From: Melaminivora sp034675505
Lineage (GTDB): Bacteria > Pseudomonadota > Gammaproteobacteria > Burkholderiales > Burkholderiaceae_C
Assembly: GCA_034675505.1 (NCBI GenBank)
Contig: JAUCDD010000019.1
Location: 62,001-126,000 of the forward strand
Direction of reading: 5' to 3'
DNA: 64,000 nucleotides
Within the stretch, counting starts at the first letter, position 1, and each line of letters opens with the position of its first letter. Shown here in pieces: positions 54,406-62,799 of this stretch. Under the pieces are notes generated by a model. That model searched no databases. It was not told the DNA's origin and worked only from the letters and a program-made list of their open reading frames with translations. Position numbers and translations under genes: made by a program.

Positions 54406-54837
54406 TCAGTACAGGCCGAACAGCTTGGCGCCCAGCAGCGCGGTCAGCACGACGGCGGCCACCAGCGTGGCCAGGGCGGTCTGGCGCCCGAACTCCTTGG
54501 TGGTGTTGTGCGTCACGTCCATCCACAGGTGGCGCACGCCGGCCAGCAGGTGGTGCAGGTAGGACCAGATCAGCGCCAGCACCACCAGCTTCAGCAGCCA
54601 GGCGGGCACCCAGCCGATGCCGGCGTTGAACGCCGCGCGGAAGGTGCCGAAGGAGATCTCCGACGAGACGGATTTGTCGAACATCCAGATGATGAGCGGC
54701 AGCAGCAAGAGCATCAGCAGCCCGCTCACCCGGTGCAGGATGGACACCAGCGCCGCCAACGGCAGGCGGTAGGTCGGTATGTCGCTGAACAGGTTGAGGT
54801 TGCGAAATTCAGGCCGCTTCTTGGCGCTCTCGTTCAT
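54406..54837 (-). CDS. sdhC: succinate dehydrogenase cytochrome b556 subunit SdhC
   Basis: 143-residue membrane subunit that holds heme b and the quinone site of complex II. After RPEFRNLNLFSDIPTYRLPLAALVSILHRVSGLLM (with the SILHRVSG motif, about residues 32-39) come three helices, and SYLHHLLAGVRHLWMDV carries the heme-ligand His. It opens the minus-strand sdh operon, 132 bases after the gntR stop, so its promoter must lie in that gap. Confidence 0.95.
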   Translation of the reverse strand: MNESAKKRPEFRNLNLFSDIPTYRLPLAALVSILHRVSGLLMLLLLPLIIWMFDKSVSSEISFGTFRAAFNAGIGWVPAWLLKLVVLALIWSYLHHLLAGVRHLWMDVTHNTTKEFGRQTALATLVAAVVLTALLGAKLFGLY

Positions 54838-54969
54838 GGCGTGGGTCCTTGGTGGATGTAACTGCGTTGTAATTGCGGGCGGGCAGACAGCCCAAAATTC
54901 TATTGCAATGCAACAACGGCGGATTGCGACAATTGCTTACGCGAGGCGTCCGGGGCACCTGGCACTGCT

Positions 54970-55761
54970 TCAGCTCAACTCATTGCGGTAGTAGTGGGTG
55001 TCGGTGCGGTACAGGCCGCGGCGCAATTCCATGGGCGCATCGTTGTAGGTGTAGGCCAGCCGCTCGACGCTCAGCACCGGGGTGGCGGTGCTGATGGCGA
55101 GCCAGTGCGCCTGCTGCTCGTCGGGCAGCACGGCGCGCAATTTTTCCTCGGCGCGCACCATGCGCACGCCGAAATCGAGCTCGAACATGGCGTAGGTCGG
55201 GCCCTGGTAGCCGGCCATCTGCTCGGCGGTCAGGCCCTTGAACGCCAGGCCGGGCAGCCAGATGTCCTCCAGGATGGTGGGCACGCCGGAAAAAGACAGC
55301 ACGCGCCGCGCCAGGATGACGGCGTCCCCGGTGCGCAGCGCCAGGGCGCGCGCCACGTCGGCGCTGGCGCGCAGGCGCCGGCATTCCAGGATGGTGCGCT
55401 GCGCCGGCGCCTCGCCGCGCGCATCGCCGCCGTCGGGCAGCAGCTTCAGGAAGCGGTATTGCACCTGGCGCTCGGCATGGGTGGCGACGAAGGTGCCCTT
55501 GCCCTGGCGGCGCGTGAGCAGGTTGTCGGCCGCCAGCTCGTCGATGGCCTTGCGCACCGTGCCCTGGCTGACGCGAAAGCGCGCGGCCAGCTCCATCTCG
55601 CTGGGGATGGCCTCGCCGGGCTTCCATTCGCCGTGCTGCAGGCTGTGCAGGATCAGGCCCTTGATTTGCTGGTACAGCGGGCTGAAGGCGGGGGTCTGGG
55701 ACGCCGCCGCGCCGGCCGCCGGGGCGGGCGCGTCGATGGCGGACGAAGAAGGGGAGGGCAT
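54970..55761 (-). CDS. GntR/HutC family transcriptional regulator
   Basis: 263-residue regulator with an N-terminal winged helix (LYQQIKGLILHSLQHGEWKPGEAIPSEMELAARFRVSQGTVRKAIDELAADNLLTRRQGKGTFVA, about residues 30-93) and a C-terminal UTRA ligand domain (ILARRVLSFSGVPTILEDIWLP onward). It stands between sdhC and mdh, so the TCA genes on either side are its likely targets; the ligand is unknown. A perfect TCTTATATAAGA palindrome lies 76 bases before its start and before mdh. Confidence 0.93.
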   Translation of the reverse strand: MPSPSSSAIDAPAPAAGAAASQTPAFSPLYQQIKGLILHSLQHGEWKPGEAIPSEMELAARFRVSQGTVRKAIDELAADNLLTRRQGKGTFVATHAERQVQYRFLKLLPDGGDARGEAPAQRTILECRRLRASADVARALALRTGDAVILARRVLSFSGVPTILEDIWLPGLAFKGLTAEQMAGYQGPTYAMFELDFGVRMVRAEEKLRAVLPDEQQAHWLAISTATPVLSVERLAYTYNDAPMELRRGLYRTDTHYYRNELS

Positions 55762-55836
55762 CGTGGGGGGTGCGAAGCGAAGTGCGAAGCGCGTGAAAGG
55801 GCGCCGGCGAAGCGCCGCGCAACCGGATCATCATAA

Positions 55837-55848
55837 TCTTATATAAGA
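55837..55848. promoter_or_regulatory. palindrome TCTTATATAAGA between gntR and mdh
   Basis: Perfect 12-bp inverted repeat, followed by a second ATAAGAC block (55850-55856). It lies just upstream of the mdh -35 and within the likely gntR promoter, so it is a good candidate operator for the GntR regulator. Confidence 0.6.
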
Positions 55849-55859
55849 CATAAGACAAA

Positions 55860-55889
55860 TTGACCGGGCCGAAATTTCGGCAGTAAAAT
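55860..55889 (+). promoter_or_regulatory. mdh promoter with internal palindrome
   Basis: TTGACC (55860-55865) and TAAAAT (55884-55889) are spaced by 18 bases, and the spacer contains the perfect 14-bp palindrome GCCGAAATTTCGGC (55868-55881). The promoter lies about 97 bases before the mdh start codon. Confidence 0.7.
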
Positions 55890-55985
55890 CGCCCGCTGTT
55901 TTGCGGGGCACGAAGGCTGCTGATGACGCGCTGGTGCTGCCTTGCACCACACACCCATCCTCATCGAGTCATCTGGAGTTTTCCC

Positions 55986-56972
55986 ATGAGCAAGAAGCCC
56001 GTCCGCGTTGCAGTCACCGGTGCAGCCGGCCAGATCGGTTACGCCCTGCTGTTTCGTATCGCCTCCGGCGAAATGCTGGGCAAGGACCAGCCCGTCATCC
56101 TGCAGCTGCTCGAAATCCCGGATGAAAAGGCCCAGAACGCGCTCAAGGGCGTGATCATGGAGCTGGAGGACTGCGCCTTCCCGCTGCTGGCCGGCATCGA
56201 GGCCCACTCCGACCCCATGCAGGCCTTCAAGGACACCGACTATGCCCTGCTGGTGGGTGCCCGTCCGCGCGGCCCCGGCATGGAGCGCGCCGACCTGCTG
56301 GCCGCCAACGCCCAGATCTTCACCGCCCAGGGCAAGGCGCTGAACGCCGTGGCCAGCCGCAACGTGAAGGTGCTGGTGGTGGGCAACCCGGCCAACACCA
56401 ACGCCTACATCGCCATGAAGAGCGCGCCCGACCTGCCGCGCGAGAACTTCACCGCCATGCTGCGCCTGGACCACAACCGCGCGGCGTCGCAGCTGGCGGC
56501 CAAGGGCGGCTTCAAGGTCGGCGACATCCGCAAGCTGACCGTGTGGGGCAACCACTCGCCCACCATGTACGCCGACTACCGCTTTGCCACGGTGGATGGC
56601 AAGTCGGTCAAGGACGCCATCAACGACCAGGCCTGGAACAAGGACGTGTTCCTGCCCACCGTGGGCAAGCGCGGCGCGGCCATCATCGCCGCGCGCGGCC
56701 TGTCCTCGGCCGCCTCGGCCGCCAACGCCGCCATCGACCACATGCGCGACTGGGCGCTGGGCAGCCAGGGCGAATGGGTGACCATGGGCGTGCCCTCCAA
56801 TGGCGAGTACGGCATTCCCAAGGACATCGTGTTCGGCTTCCCCGTCACCACCGAGGGCGGCAAGTACAAGATCGTCGAGGGCCTGCCCATCGACGCCTTC
56901 TCGCAGGAATGCATCGACAAGACCCTGGCCGAGCTGCAGGGCGAGCAGGACGGCGTCAAGCACCTGCTGTGA
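55986..56972 (+). CDS. mdh: malate dehydrogenase
   Basis: NAD-dependent oxidation of malate to oxaloacetate, 328 aa. Of the type common in betaproteobacteria (close to cytosolic eukaryotic MDH): nucleotide fold VTGAAGQIGYALLFRIASGEMLG near the start, substrate loop ARPRGPGMERADLL, VVGNPANTNAYIAM, RLDHNRAASQLA, and catalytic His in WGNHSPTMYADYRF (about residue 188). TGGAG lies before the ATG. It begins the plus-strand TCA unit with a CoA-lyase-like gene, an exported protein and acnB. Confidence 0.98.
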   Translation: MSKKPVRVAVTGAAGQIGYALLFRIASGEMLGKDQPVILQLLEIPDEKAQNALKGVIMELEDCAFPLLAGIEAHSDPMQAFKDTDYALLVGARPRGPGMERADLLAANAQIFTAQGKALNAVASRNVKVLVVGNPANTNAYIAMKSAPDLPRENFTAMLRLDHNRAASQLAAKGGFKVGDIRKLTVWGNHSPTMYADYRFATVDGKSVKDAINDQAWNKDVFLPTVGKRGAAIIAARGLSSAASAANAAIDHMRDWALGSQGEWVTMGVPSNGEYGIPKDIVFGFPVTTEGGKYKIVEGLPIDAFSQECIDKTLAELQGEQDGVKHLL

Positions 56973-57011
56973 GCGCCGCGCCGGCCCGCGTCCGTCGCCC
57001 ATGATGCCGGT

Positions 57012-57078
57012 TGCTATTTTTTTAATAGCTGAAGGCCATTGATTGACGCCGGCTGGCATTGGTTTTTCCTGGAAAAAG
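57012..57078 (+). repeat. dispersed AATAGCTG repeat, copy after mdh (best copy)
   Basis: TTTTTTAATAGCTGAAGGCCATTGATTGACGCCGGC and then GGCATTGGTTTTTCCTGGAAAAAG (given here in separate parts). It is the clearest copy and the best guide to the family. It lies in the same sense as mdh, 40 bases after its stop. Confidence 0.75.
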
Positions 57079-57085
57079 ACTCCCG

Positions 57086-58102
57086 ATGCCTGCTGTTGCT
57101 GCCCCTGCCCACCCGCGCGACGTCCTGCTGGACGCGCAAGCCGCTGCCGTCCACCTGCCGGTGTGCGACCACTACAGCGGCGTCGAGGCGCGCATGAGGA
57201 AGAGCCTGCAGCTGCAGCGGGAAATGGCCGAGGAGTTCGGCCACTGCGTCTTTGACGTGACGCTGGACTGCGAGGACGGGGCGCCCGTGGGCCAGGAGCG
57301 CCGCCATGCCGAGCTCGTGGCGCAACTGGTGCTGGACGCCGCCCCCGGGGCCCGGGTGGCGGCGCGGCTGCACACCGTCGATCACCCGGCGTTCGCCGAT
57401 GACGTGGCCATCATTGCCGGCCAGGCCGGCGCCCGGCTGAGCCACGTCATGATTCCCAAGGTCGAGAGCGCCGACGACCTGTTGCGCGCCGAGCGCGCGC
57501 TGGACGCCCGCGGTGCGCGCCAGCTGCCGCTGCATGCGCTGATCGAGTCGCCGGCAGCGGTGCATCGCGCCTTCGAGATCGCGGCCCACCCGCGCCTGCA
57601 AAGCCTCAGCTTCGGGCTGATGGATTTTGTCTCCGCCCATGGCGGCGCCATCCCCGCCTCGGCCATGGGATCGCGCGGGCAGTTCGAGCACCCCCTGGTG
57701 GTGCGCGCCAAGCTGGAGATCGCCGCCGCCTGCCATGCCCACGGCAAGGTGCCCGCGCACTGCGTGGTGACCGAGTTCAGCGACCCGGCGGCGCTGCAGG
57801 CTGCCGCCGCGCGCGCCGGCACGCAGTTTGGCTACACGCGCATGTGGAGCATCCACCCGGCGCAGATTCGCCCCATCCTCGCGGCCTTCGCGCCCGATGC
57901 CAGCGAGGTGCAGCTCGCCGGGCGCATCCTGGCTGCCGCCCAGGCGGCCGACTGGGCGCCGATCAGCGACGGCGGTGTGCTGCACGACCGGGCCAGCTAC
58001 CGCTACTTCTGGCAGGTGCTGGAGCGCGCGCACCGCACGGGGCAGGCGCTGCCGTCCAGCGCCCAGCCCTGGTTTTCCGGGCCGGCGACAATGGCGCCCT
58101 GA
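57086..58102 (+). CDS. HpcH/HpaI aldolase / CitE-like CoA ester lyase family protein
   Basis: 338-residue TIM-barrel protein of the HpcH/HpaI-CitE family, which make or break C-C bonds of hydroxy-acyl-CoAs or keto acids with Mg. Segments: SLQLQREMAEEFGHCVFDVTLDCEDGAPVGQE (the metal-binding ED-G motif), RLHTVDHPAFADDV, SHVMIPKVESADDLL, LHALIESPAAVHRAFEIA and TRMWSIHPAQIRPILAAF. The ATG at 57086 follows directly after a dispersed repeat; a start at 57059 would lie inside the repeat. The family of this exact gene behind mdh in Comamonadaceae is usual, but its substrate is not known. Confidence 0.88.
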   Translation: MPAVAAPAHPRDVLLDAQAAAVHLPVCDHYSGVEARMRKSLQLQREMAEEFGHCVFDVTLDCEDGAPVGQERRHAELVAQLVLDAAPGARVAARLHTVDHPAFADDVAIIAGQAGARLSHVMIPKVESADDLLRAERALDARGARQLPLHALIESPAAVHRAFEIAAHPRLQSLSFGLMDFVSAHGGAIPASAMGSRGQFEHPLVVRAKLEIAAACHAHGKVPAHCVVTEFSDPAALQAAAARAGTQFGYTRMWSIHPAQIRPILAAFAPDASEVQLAGRILAAAQAADWAPISDGGVLHDRASYRYFWQVLERAHRTGQALPSSAQPWFSGPATMAP

Positions 58103-58144
58103 TCGCCGTCCCCCCCATTCCCCTCGTTTGTTGCAGGAGTCCCC

Positions 58145-58780
58145 ATGAAGACCCTCGTCGCTTCCGCACTGATCTTGCTGGCTCCTGCGCTGGCGTGGTC
58201 GCAAGACGCGCCCGCCGCACCCGCCAAAGCGGCCACCGCCAAGGCCAAGGCCGCCCCTGCGAAGACCGCGGCCGCCAAGCCCGCCGCTGCCAAGGCTGCA
58301 GCCGCCAAGCCTGCGCACAAGAGCACGGCCGTGGCCAAGGCCACGCCGCCCAGCAGCCGCGTGCTGCTGCACAGCGGCGCGGTGCAGGCCGCCGCCGGCC
58401 TGTCCGCCGCCGAGGCTGCCCTGACGCCCGAGGAGCTGGCGATTGCCGAGCGCGTGCACACCGGCCATATCGCCTGCGAGCTGGGCGCGTCGGTGGACAT
58501 CCAGCCCGACGCCCAGTCCCCGGGGCGCTTCCACGTGCAGGGCAAGGGCTTCAAGTACCACATGGCGCCCGTGGCCACTTCCACGGGGGCCGTGCGCCTG
58601 GAGGATGCCCGCGCGGGCGCCGTGTGGCTGCAGATCGCCAACAAGTCCATGCTCATGAACCAGAAGCTCGGCCAGCGCATGGCCGACGAGTGCATGAGCC
58701 CGCAGCAGTTCGCCGTGGCCGAGGGCTTCAAGAAGAACCCGCCCCAGAGCCTGCTGGACAAGCCCCTGGGCAGCCGCTGA
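58145..58780 (+). CDS. exported protein with Ala/Lys/Pro-rich region, unknown function
   Basis: 211 residues. A signal peptide (MKTLVASALILLAPALAWS-Q) is followed by a repetitive Ala/Lys/Pro stretch to about residue 65 (AKAATAKAKAAPAKTAAAKP style, histone H1-like). The folded C-terminal part has LTPEELAIAERVHTGHIACELGASVDIQPDAQSPGRFHVQGKGFKYHMAPVATSTGAVRLEDARAGAVWLQIANKSMLMNQKLGQRMADECM, with two Cys that may form a disulfide. It lies between the HpcH gene and acnB, a position that appears conserved in related bacteria, but I cannot name its function. AGGAGT precedes the ATG. Confidence 0.8.
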   Translation: MKTLVASALILLAPALAWSQDAPAAPAKAATAKAKAAPAKTAAAKPAAAKAAAAKPAHKSTAVAKATPPSSRVLLHSGAVQAAAGLSAAEAALTPEELAIAERVHTGHIACELGASVDIQPDAQSPGRFHVQGKGFKYHMAPVATSTGAVRLEDARAGAVWLQIANKSMLMNQKLGQRMADECMSPQQFAVAEGFKKNPPQSLLDKPLGSR

Positions 58781-58910
58781 GCCGCCCCAAACCTGCCGGG
58801 CCGCTGCCCGGCCGGCGCACCGCGCGAGGGCGGGGCGCTGGCCCGTGCTGCGCCTGGCGACCCCGTTTTACAGAACAACCGACCCCTCTTATCTCCAGGA
58901 GAACCACGAC

Positions 58911-61514
58911 ATGTTGAAAGCCTACCGCGACCATGTGGCCGAGCGCGCCGCCCTGGGCATCCCGCCGCTGCCGCTGGACGCCAAGCAAACCGCCGAGCTG
59001 ATCGAGCTGATCAAGAACCCGCCTGCCGGCGAAGAGGCTTTCCTGCTGGAGCTGCTGACGCACCGCGTGCCGCCGGGCGTGGACGATGCCGCCAAGGTCA
59101 AGGCCTCGTTCCTGGCCGCCGTGGCACATGGCGACGTGCAGGTGCAGCTCATCTCGCGCGCCAGGGCCACCGAGCTGCTGGGCACCATGGTGGGCGGCTA
59201 CAACGTGCACCCGCTGATCGAGCTGCTGGACGACGCGGAAGTCTCGGCGCAAGCCGCCGAGGCGCTCAAGAAGACGCTCCTGATGTTCGACTACTTCAAC
59301 GACGTGGCAACCAAGGCCCGCGCCGGCAATGCCCGCGCCGGGGAAGTCATGCAGAGCTGGGCCGATGCCGAGTGGTTCACCAGCCGCCCCGAGGTCGAGA
59401 AGAAGATCACCGTCACCGTGTTCAAGGTGCCAGGCGAGACCAACACCGACGACCTGTCGCCCGCGCCCGACGCCTGGAGCCGTCCGGACATCCCGCTGCA
59501 CTACCTGGCCATGCTGAAGAACACGCGCGACGGCGCTGCCTTCAAGCCCGAGGAAGACGGCAAGCGCGGCCCCATGCAGTTCATCGAGGAGCTGAAGCAA
59601 AAGGGCCACCTGGTGGCCTACGTGGGCGACGTGGTGGGCACCGGCTCCAGCCGCAAGTCGGCCACCAACAGCGTCATCTGGGCCACCGGCGCCGACATTC
59701 CCTTCGTGCCCAACAAGCGCTTTGGCGGCGTCACGCTGGGCGGCAAGATCGCCCCCATCTTCTTCAACACGCAGGAAGACTCGGGCGCGCTGCCCATCGA
59801 GGTCGATGTCTCCCGGATGGAAATGGGCGACGTGATCGACGTCCATCCCTACGAGGGCCGCATCGAGAAGAACGGCGAGAAGATTGCCGACTTCGCGCTC
59901 AAGAGCGATGTGCTGCTGGACGAGGTGCGCGCCGGCGGCCGCATCAACCTGATCATCGGCCGCTCGCTCACGGCCCGCGCGCGTGAGTTCTTGGGCCTGC
60001 CCGCTTCCACGGCCTTCCGCCTGCCGCAGCCGCCGGCCGAGTCCAGGGCCGGCTTCACGCTGGCGCAGAAGATGGTCGGCCGCGCCTGCGGCCTGCCCAC
60101 CGTCGATGGCGTGCAGCAGGGCATCCGCCCCGGCACGTATTGCGAGCCGCGCATGACCACCGTGGGCAGCCAGGACACCACCGGCCCCATGACGCGCGAC
60201 GAGCTGAAGGACCTGGCCTGCCTGGGCTTTTCCGCCGACATGGTCATGCAGTCGTTCTGCCACACGGCGGCCTACCCCAAGCCCGTGGACGTCAAGACGC
60301 ACCGCGAGCTGCCCGCATTCATCAGCAACCGCGGCGGCGTGGCGCTGCGCCCGGGCGACGGCGTGATCCACAGCTGGCTGAACCGCCTGCTGCTGCCCGA
60401 CACCGTGGGCACCGGCGGCGACTCGCACACGCGCTTTCCCATCGGCATCAGCTTCCCCGCAGGCTCGGGCCTGGTGGCCTTCGCCGCCGCCACGGGCGTC
60501 ATGCCGCTGGACATGCCGGAGTCGGTGCTGGTGCGTTTCAAGGGCGAGATGCAGCCCGGCGTGACGCTGCGCGACCTGGTGCATGCCATCCCGCTGTACG
60601 CCATCAAGGCCGGGCTGCTCACCGTGGCCAAGGCGGGCAAGGTCAACGTCTTCTCGGGCAAGGTGCTGGAGATCGAAGGCCTGCCGGACCTGAAGGTGGA
60701 GCAGGCGTTCGAGCTGTCCGACGCCTCGGCCGAGCGCAGCGCCGCCGGCTGCACCATCAAGCTCAACCCCGAGCCGATCAAGGAGTACCTGCAGTCCAAC
60801 ATCGTGCTCATGAAGAACATGATCGCGGACGGCTATGCCGACGCCAAGACACTGGCGCGCCGCATCGAGAAGGTGGAAGCCTGGCTGGCCAAGCCCGAGC
60901 TGCTGGAAGCCGACAAGGACGCCGAGTACGCCGCCGTGATCGAGATCGACATGAGCGACATCAAGGAGCCCATCGTCTGCTGCCCCAACGACCCGGACGA
61001 CGCCAAGTTCCTGTCCGAAGTGGCCGGCACCAAGATCGACGAAGCCTTCATCGGCTCGTGCATGACCAACATTGGCCACTTCCGCGCCGCCGCCAAGCTG
61101 CTGGGCGGCCAGCGCGACATCCCCGTCAAGCTGTGGGTGGCCCCGCCCACCAAGATGGACGAGGCCGAGCTGATCAAGGAAGGCCACTACGCCGCGTTCG
61201 GCACGGCCGGCGCGCGCACCGAGATGCCCGGCTGCTCGCTGTGCATGGGCAACCAGGCGCAGGTGCGCGAGGGCGCGACGGTGATTTCCACCTCCACCCG
61301 CAACTTCCCCAACCGCCTGGGCAAGAACACCAACGTGTTCCTGGGCTCTGCCGAGCTGGCCGCCATCGCCTCGCGCCTGGGCAAGCTGCCCACCAAGGCG
61401 GAGTACCTGGCCGAGATGGGCGTGATCGATGCCGACAAGGACAGCGTCTATCGCTACATGAACTTCGACCAGATCGAGGAATACGCGCAGGTCGCCGAGG
61501 GCGTGAACGCCTGA
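58911..61514 (+). CDS. acnB: bifunctional aconitate hydratase 2 / 2-methylisocitrate dehydratase
   Basis: 867-residue 4Fe-4S enzyme turning citrate into isocitrate. AcnB build: the N-terminal HEAT-like domain (MLKAYRDHVAERAALGIPPLPLD, DYFNDVATKARAGNARAGEVMQSWADAEWF), then the swivel domain (GDVVGTGSSRKSATNSVIWATG), then the catalytic core. Cluster ligands are seen in GSCMTNIGHFRAA and CSLCMGNQAQ. Other landmarks are GVIHSWLNRLLLPDTVGTGGDSHTRFPIG and TSTRNFPNRLG. CAGGAGA lies 8 bases before the ATG at 58911. A strong terminator follows. Complete. Confidence 0.99.
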   Translation: MLKAYRDHVAERAALGIPPLPLDAKQTAELIELIKNPPAGEEAFLLELLTHRVPPGVDDAAKVKASFLAAVAHGDVQVQLISRARATELLGTMVGGYNVHPLIELLDDAEVSAQAAEALKKTLLMFDYFNDVATKARAGNARAGEVMQSWADAEWFTSRPEVEKKITVTVFKVPGETNTDDLSPAPDAWSRPDIPLHYLAMLKNTRDGAAFKPEEDGKRGPMQFIEELKQKGHLVAYVGDVVGTGSSRKSATNSVIWATGADIPFVPNKRFGGVTLGGKIAPIFFNTQEDSGALPIEVDVSRMEMGDVIDVHPYEGRIEKNGEKIADFALKSDVLLDEVRAGGRINLIIGRSLTARAREFLGLPASTAFRLPQPPAESRAGFTLAQKMVGRACGLPTVDGVQQGIRPGTYCEPRMTTVGSQDTTGPMTRDELKDLACLGFSADMVMQSFCHTAAYPKPVDVKTHRELPAFISNRGGVALRPGDGVIHSWLNRLLLPDTVGTGGDSHTRFPIGISFPAGSGLVAFAAATGVMPLDMPESVLVRFKGEMQPGVTLRDLVHAIPLYAIKAGLLTVAKAGKVNVFSGKVLEIEGLPDLKVEQAFELSDASAERSAAGCTIKLNPEPIKEYLQSNIVLMKNMIADGYADAKTLARRIEKVEAWLAKPELLEADKDAEYAAVIEIDMSDIKEPIVCCPNDPDDAKFLSEVAGTKIDEAFIGSCMTNIGHFRAAAKLLGGQRDIPVKLWVAPPTKMDEAELIKEGHYAAFGTAGARTEMPGCSLCMGNQAQVREGATVISTSTRNFPNRLGKNTNVFLGSAELAAIASRLGKLPTKAEYLAEMGVIDADKDSVYRYMNFDQIEEYAQVAEGVNA

Positions 61515-61552
61515 CCCGCCCCTGAGCTGCGCAGGCGGCCCGCCTGCCGCCC

Positions 61553-61595
61553 AACCCCCGCCGGGCCCTGGCCTGGCGGGGGTTTTTGTTTTTTT
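61553..61595 (+). terminator. intrinsic terminator after acnB
   Basis: AACCCCCGCC (61553-61562) and GGCGGGGGTT (61575-61584) form a perfect 10-bp stem, followed by TTTTTGTTTTTTT. It closes the mdh-acnB unit. Confidence 0.95.
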
Positions 61596-61632
61596 GCTCG
61601 CTTTTCGATAGCTGCAGGCGATGGCCTGGCGA
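61596..61632 (+). repeat. partial dispersed AATAGCTG-type repeat after acnB
   Basis: GCTCGCTTTTCGATAGCTGCAGGC matches only the first half of the family; the second half is not recognisable. Listed with low confidence. Confidence 0.35.
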
Positions 61633-61761
61633 GGGCTGCAGGCAGGAATGGCCTTGGTTGTCATGCCGGCGTCACCGGCCGGTCATGGCACGGTCACGCG
61701 GCCTTCGGACACTTGCGCACCCGCTCATTCCTTCATTCGAGCGACGCAAGGAACCACTGCA

Positions 61762-62799
61762 ATGCTGCACCGCAAGACACGGGCCGCGCTGGCCATCGGC
61801 CTGCTGGCCGCCACGGGCGCCTGGGCGCAAAAGACCGAGTTGACCGTGTATACCGCGCTGGAGATCGACCAGCTCAAGGCCTACGAGCAGTCCTTCAACA
61901 AGGCCTACCCGGACATCGCCCTCAAGTGGGTGCGCGATTCCACCGGCGTCATCACCGCCAAGCTGCTGGCCGAGAAGGCCAACCCCAGGGCCGACGCCAT
62001 CCTGGGCGTGGCCGCGTCCAGCCTGGCGCTGTTCGACAGGCAGGGCATGCTGCAGCCCTACGCGCCGCAGGGCCTGGCCGCCATCGCGCCGCGGTACCGC
62101 GACAGCCGCAACCCGCCGCACTGGGTGGGCATGGACGTGTTCGGCGCCACCATCTGCTTCAACACGGTGGAGGCGAAAAAACGCAACATCCCCCAGCCCG
62201 CCAGCTGGCACGACCTGACCAAACCCGAGTTCAAGGGCCAGGTCGTCATGCCCAACCCGGCGTCGTCCGGCACCGGCTACTTCGACGTGGTGGCCTGGCT
62301 GCAGCTGTTTGGCGACGAAGGCGGCAAGGGCGGCGGCTGGAAGTACATGGACGCGCTGCACGAGAACATCGCGCAGTACACGCACTCGGGCTCCAAGCCC
62401 TGCAACATGGCGGCGCAGGGCGAATACGTGGCCGGCATCTCGTTCGAGTACCGCGGCCACGTGAACCAATCCAAGGGCGCGCCGATCGAGCTGGTCTTCC
62501 CCAAGGAAGGCCTGGGCTGGGACCTGGAGGGCATGGCCATCTACCAGGGCACGAAGAATTTGCAGGCGGCGCAAAAGCTCGCCGACTGGGCGGCCAGCAA
62601 GGAGGCCATGCAGCTGTATGGCAAGAACTTTGCCGTCACGGCCGTGCCCGGCGTGGCGCCGCCGCTGCCCGGCATTCCGGCCGACTACGAGAGCCGCCTG
62701 ATCCCGCTGGATTTCTCCAGGATGGCCGACAGCCGCGAGCGCGTGCTGGCCGAGTGGGCGCGCCGCTACGACGGCAAGAGCGAGGCGAAGAAGCAATGA
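61762..62799 (+). CDS. ABC transporter substrate-binding protein, 2-aminoethylphosphonate / ferric iron type
   Basis: 345-residue periplasmic binding protein with a signal peptide (RAALAIGLLAATGAWA-Q). The mature part begins ELTVYTALEIDQLKAYEQSFNKAYPDIALKWVRDSTGVITAKLLAE, followed by WVGMDVFGATICFNT and FEYRGHVNQSKGAPIELVFPKEGLGWDLEGMAIYQG, the pattern of the AfuA/PhnS group. The AEP type (PhnS) is preferred over iron because of the STGVITAKLLAEKANPRADAI order and the adjoining ATPase; iron binders usually show paired Tyr that are not obvious here. AAGGAA lies 8 bases before the ATG. The next gene overlaps its stop (ATGA). Confidence 0.87.
   Translation: MLHRKTRAALAIGLLAATGAWAQKTELTVYTALEIDQLKAYEQSFNKAYPDIALKWVRDSTGVITAKLLAEKANPRADAILGVAASSLALFDRQGMLQPYAPQGLAAIAPRYRDSRNPPHWVGMDVFGATICFNTVEAKKRNIPQPASWHDLTKPEFKGQVVMPNPASSGTGYFDVVAWLQLFGDEGGKGGGWKYMDALHENIAQYTHSGSKPCNMAAQGEYVAGISFEYRGHVNQSKGAPIELVFPKEGLGWDLEGMAIYQGTKNLQAAQKLADWAASKEAMQLYGKNFAVTAVPGVAPPLPGIPADYESRLIPLDFSRMADSRERVLAEWARRYDGKSEAKKQ

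Noticed and set aside
54838..54969. Promoter for the sdh operon
   Set aside because: A TAGAAT-like -10 is visible on the minus strand, but no -35 at a proper distance; not strong enough to list as a feature.
58728..61664. 978-codon minus-strand frame opposite acnB
   Set aside because: Antisense shadow of aconitase with Gly/His/Leu-rich sequence and no family features.
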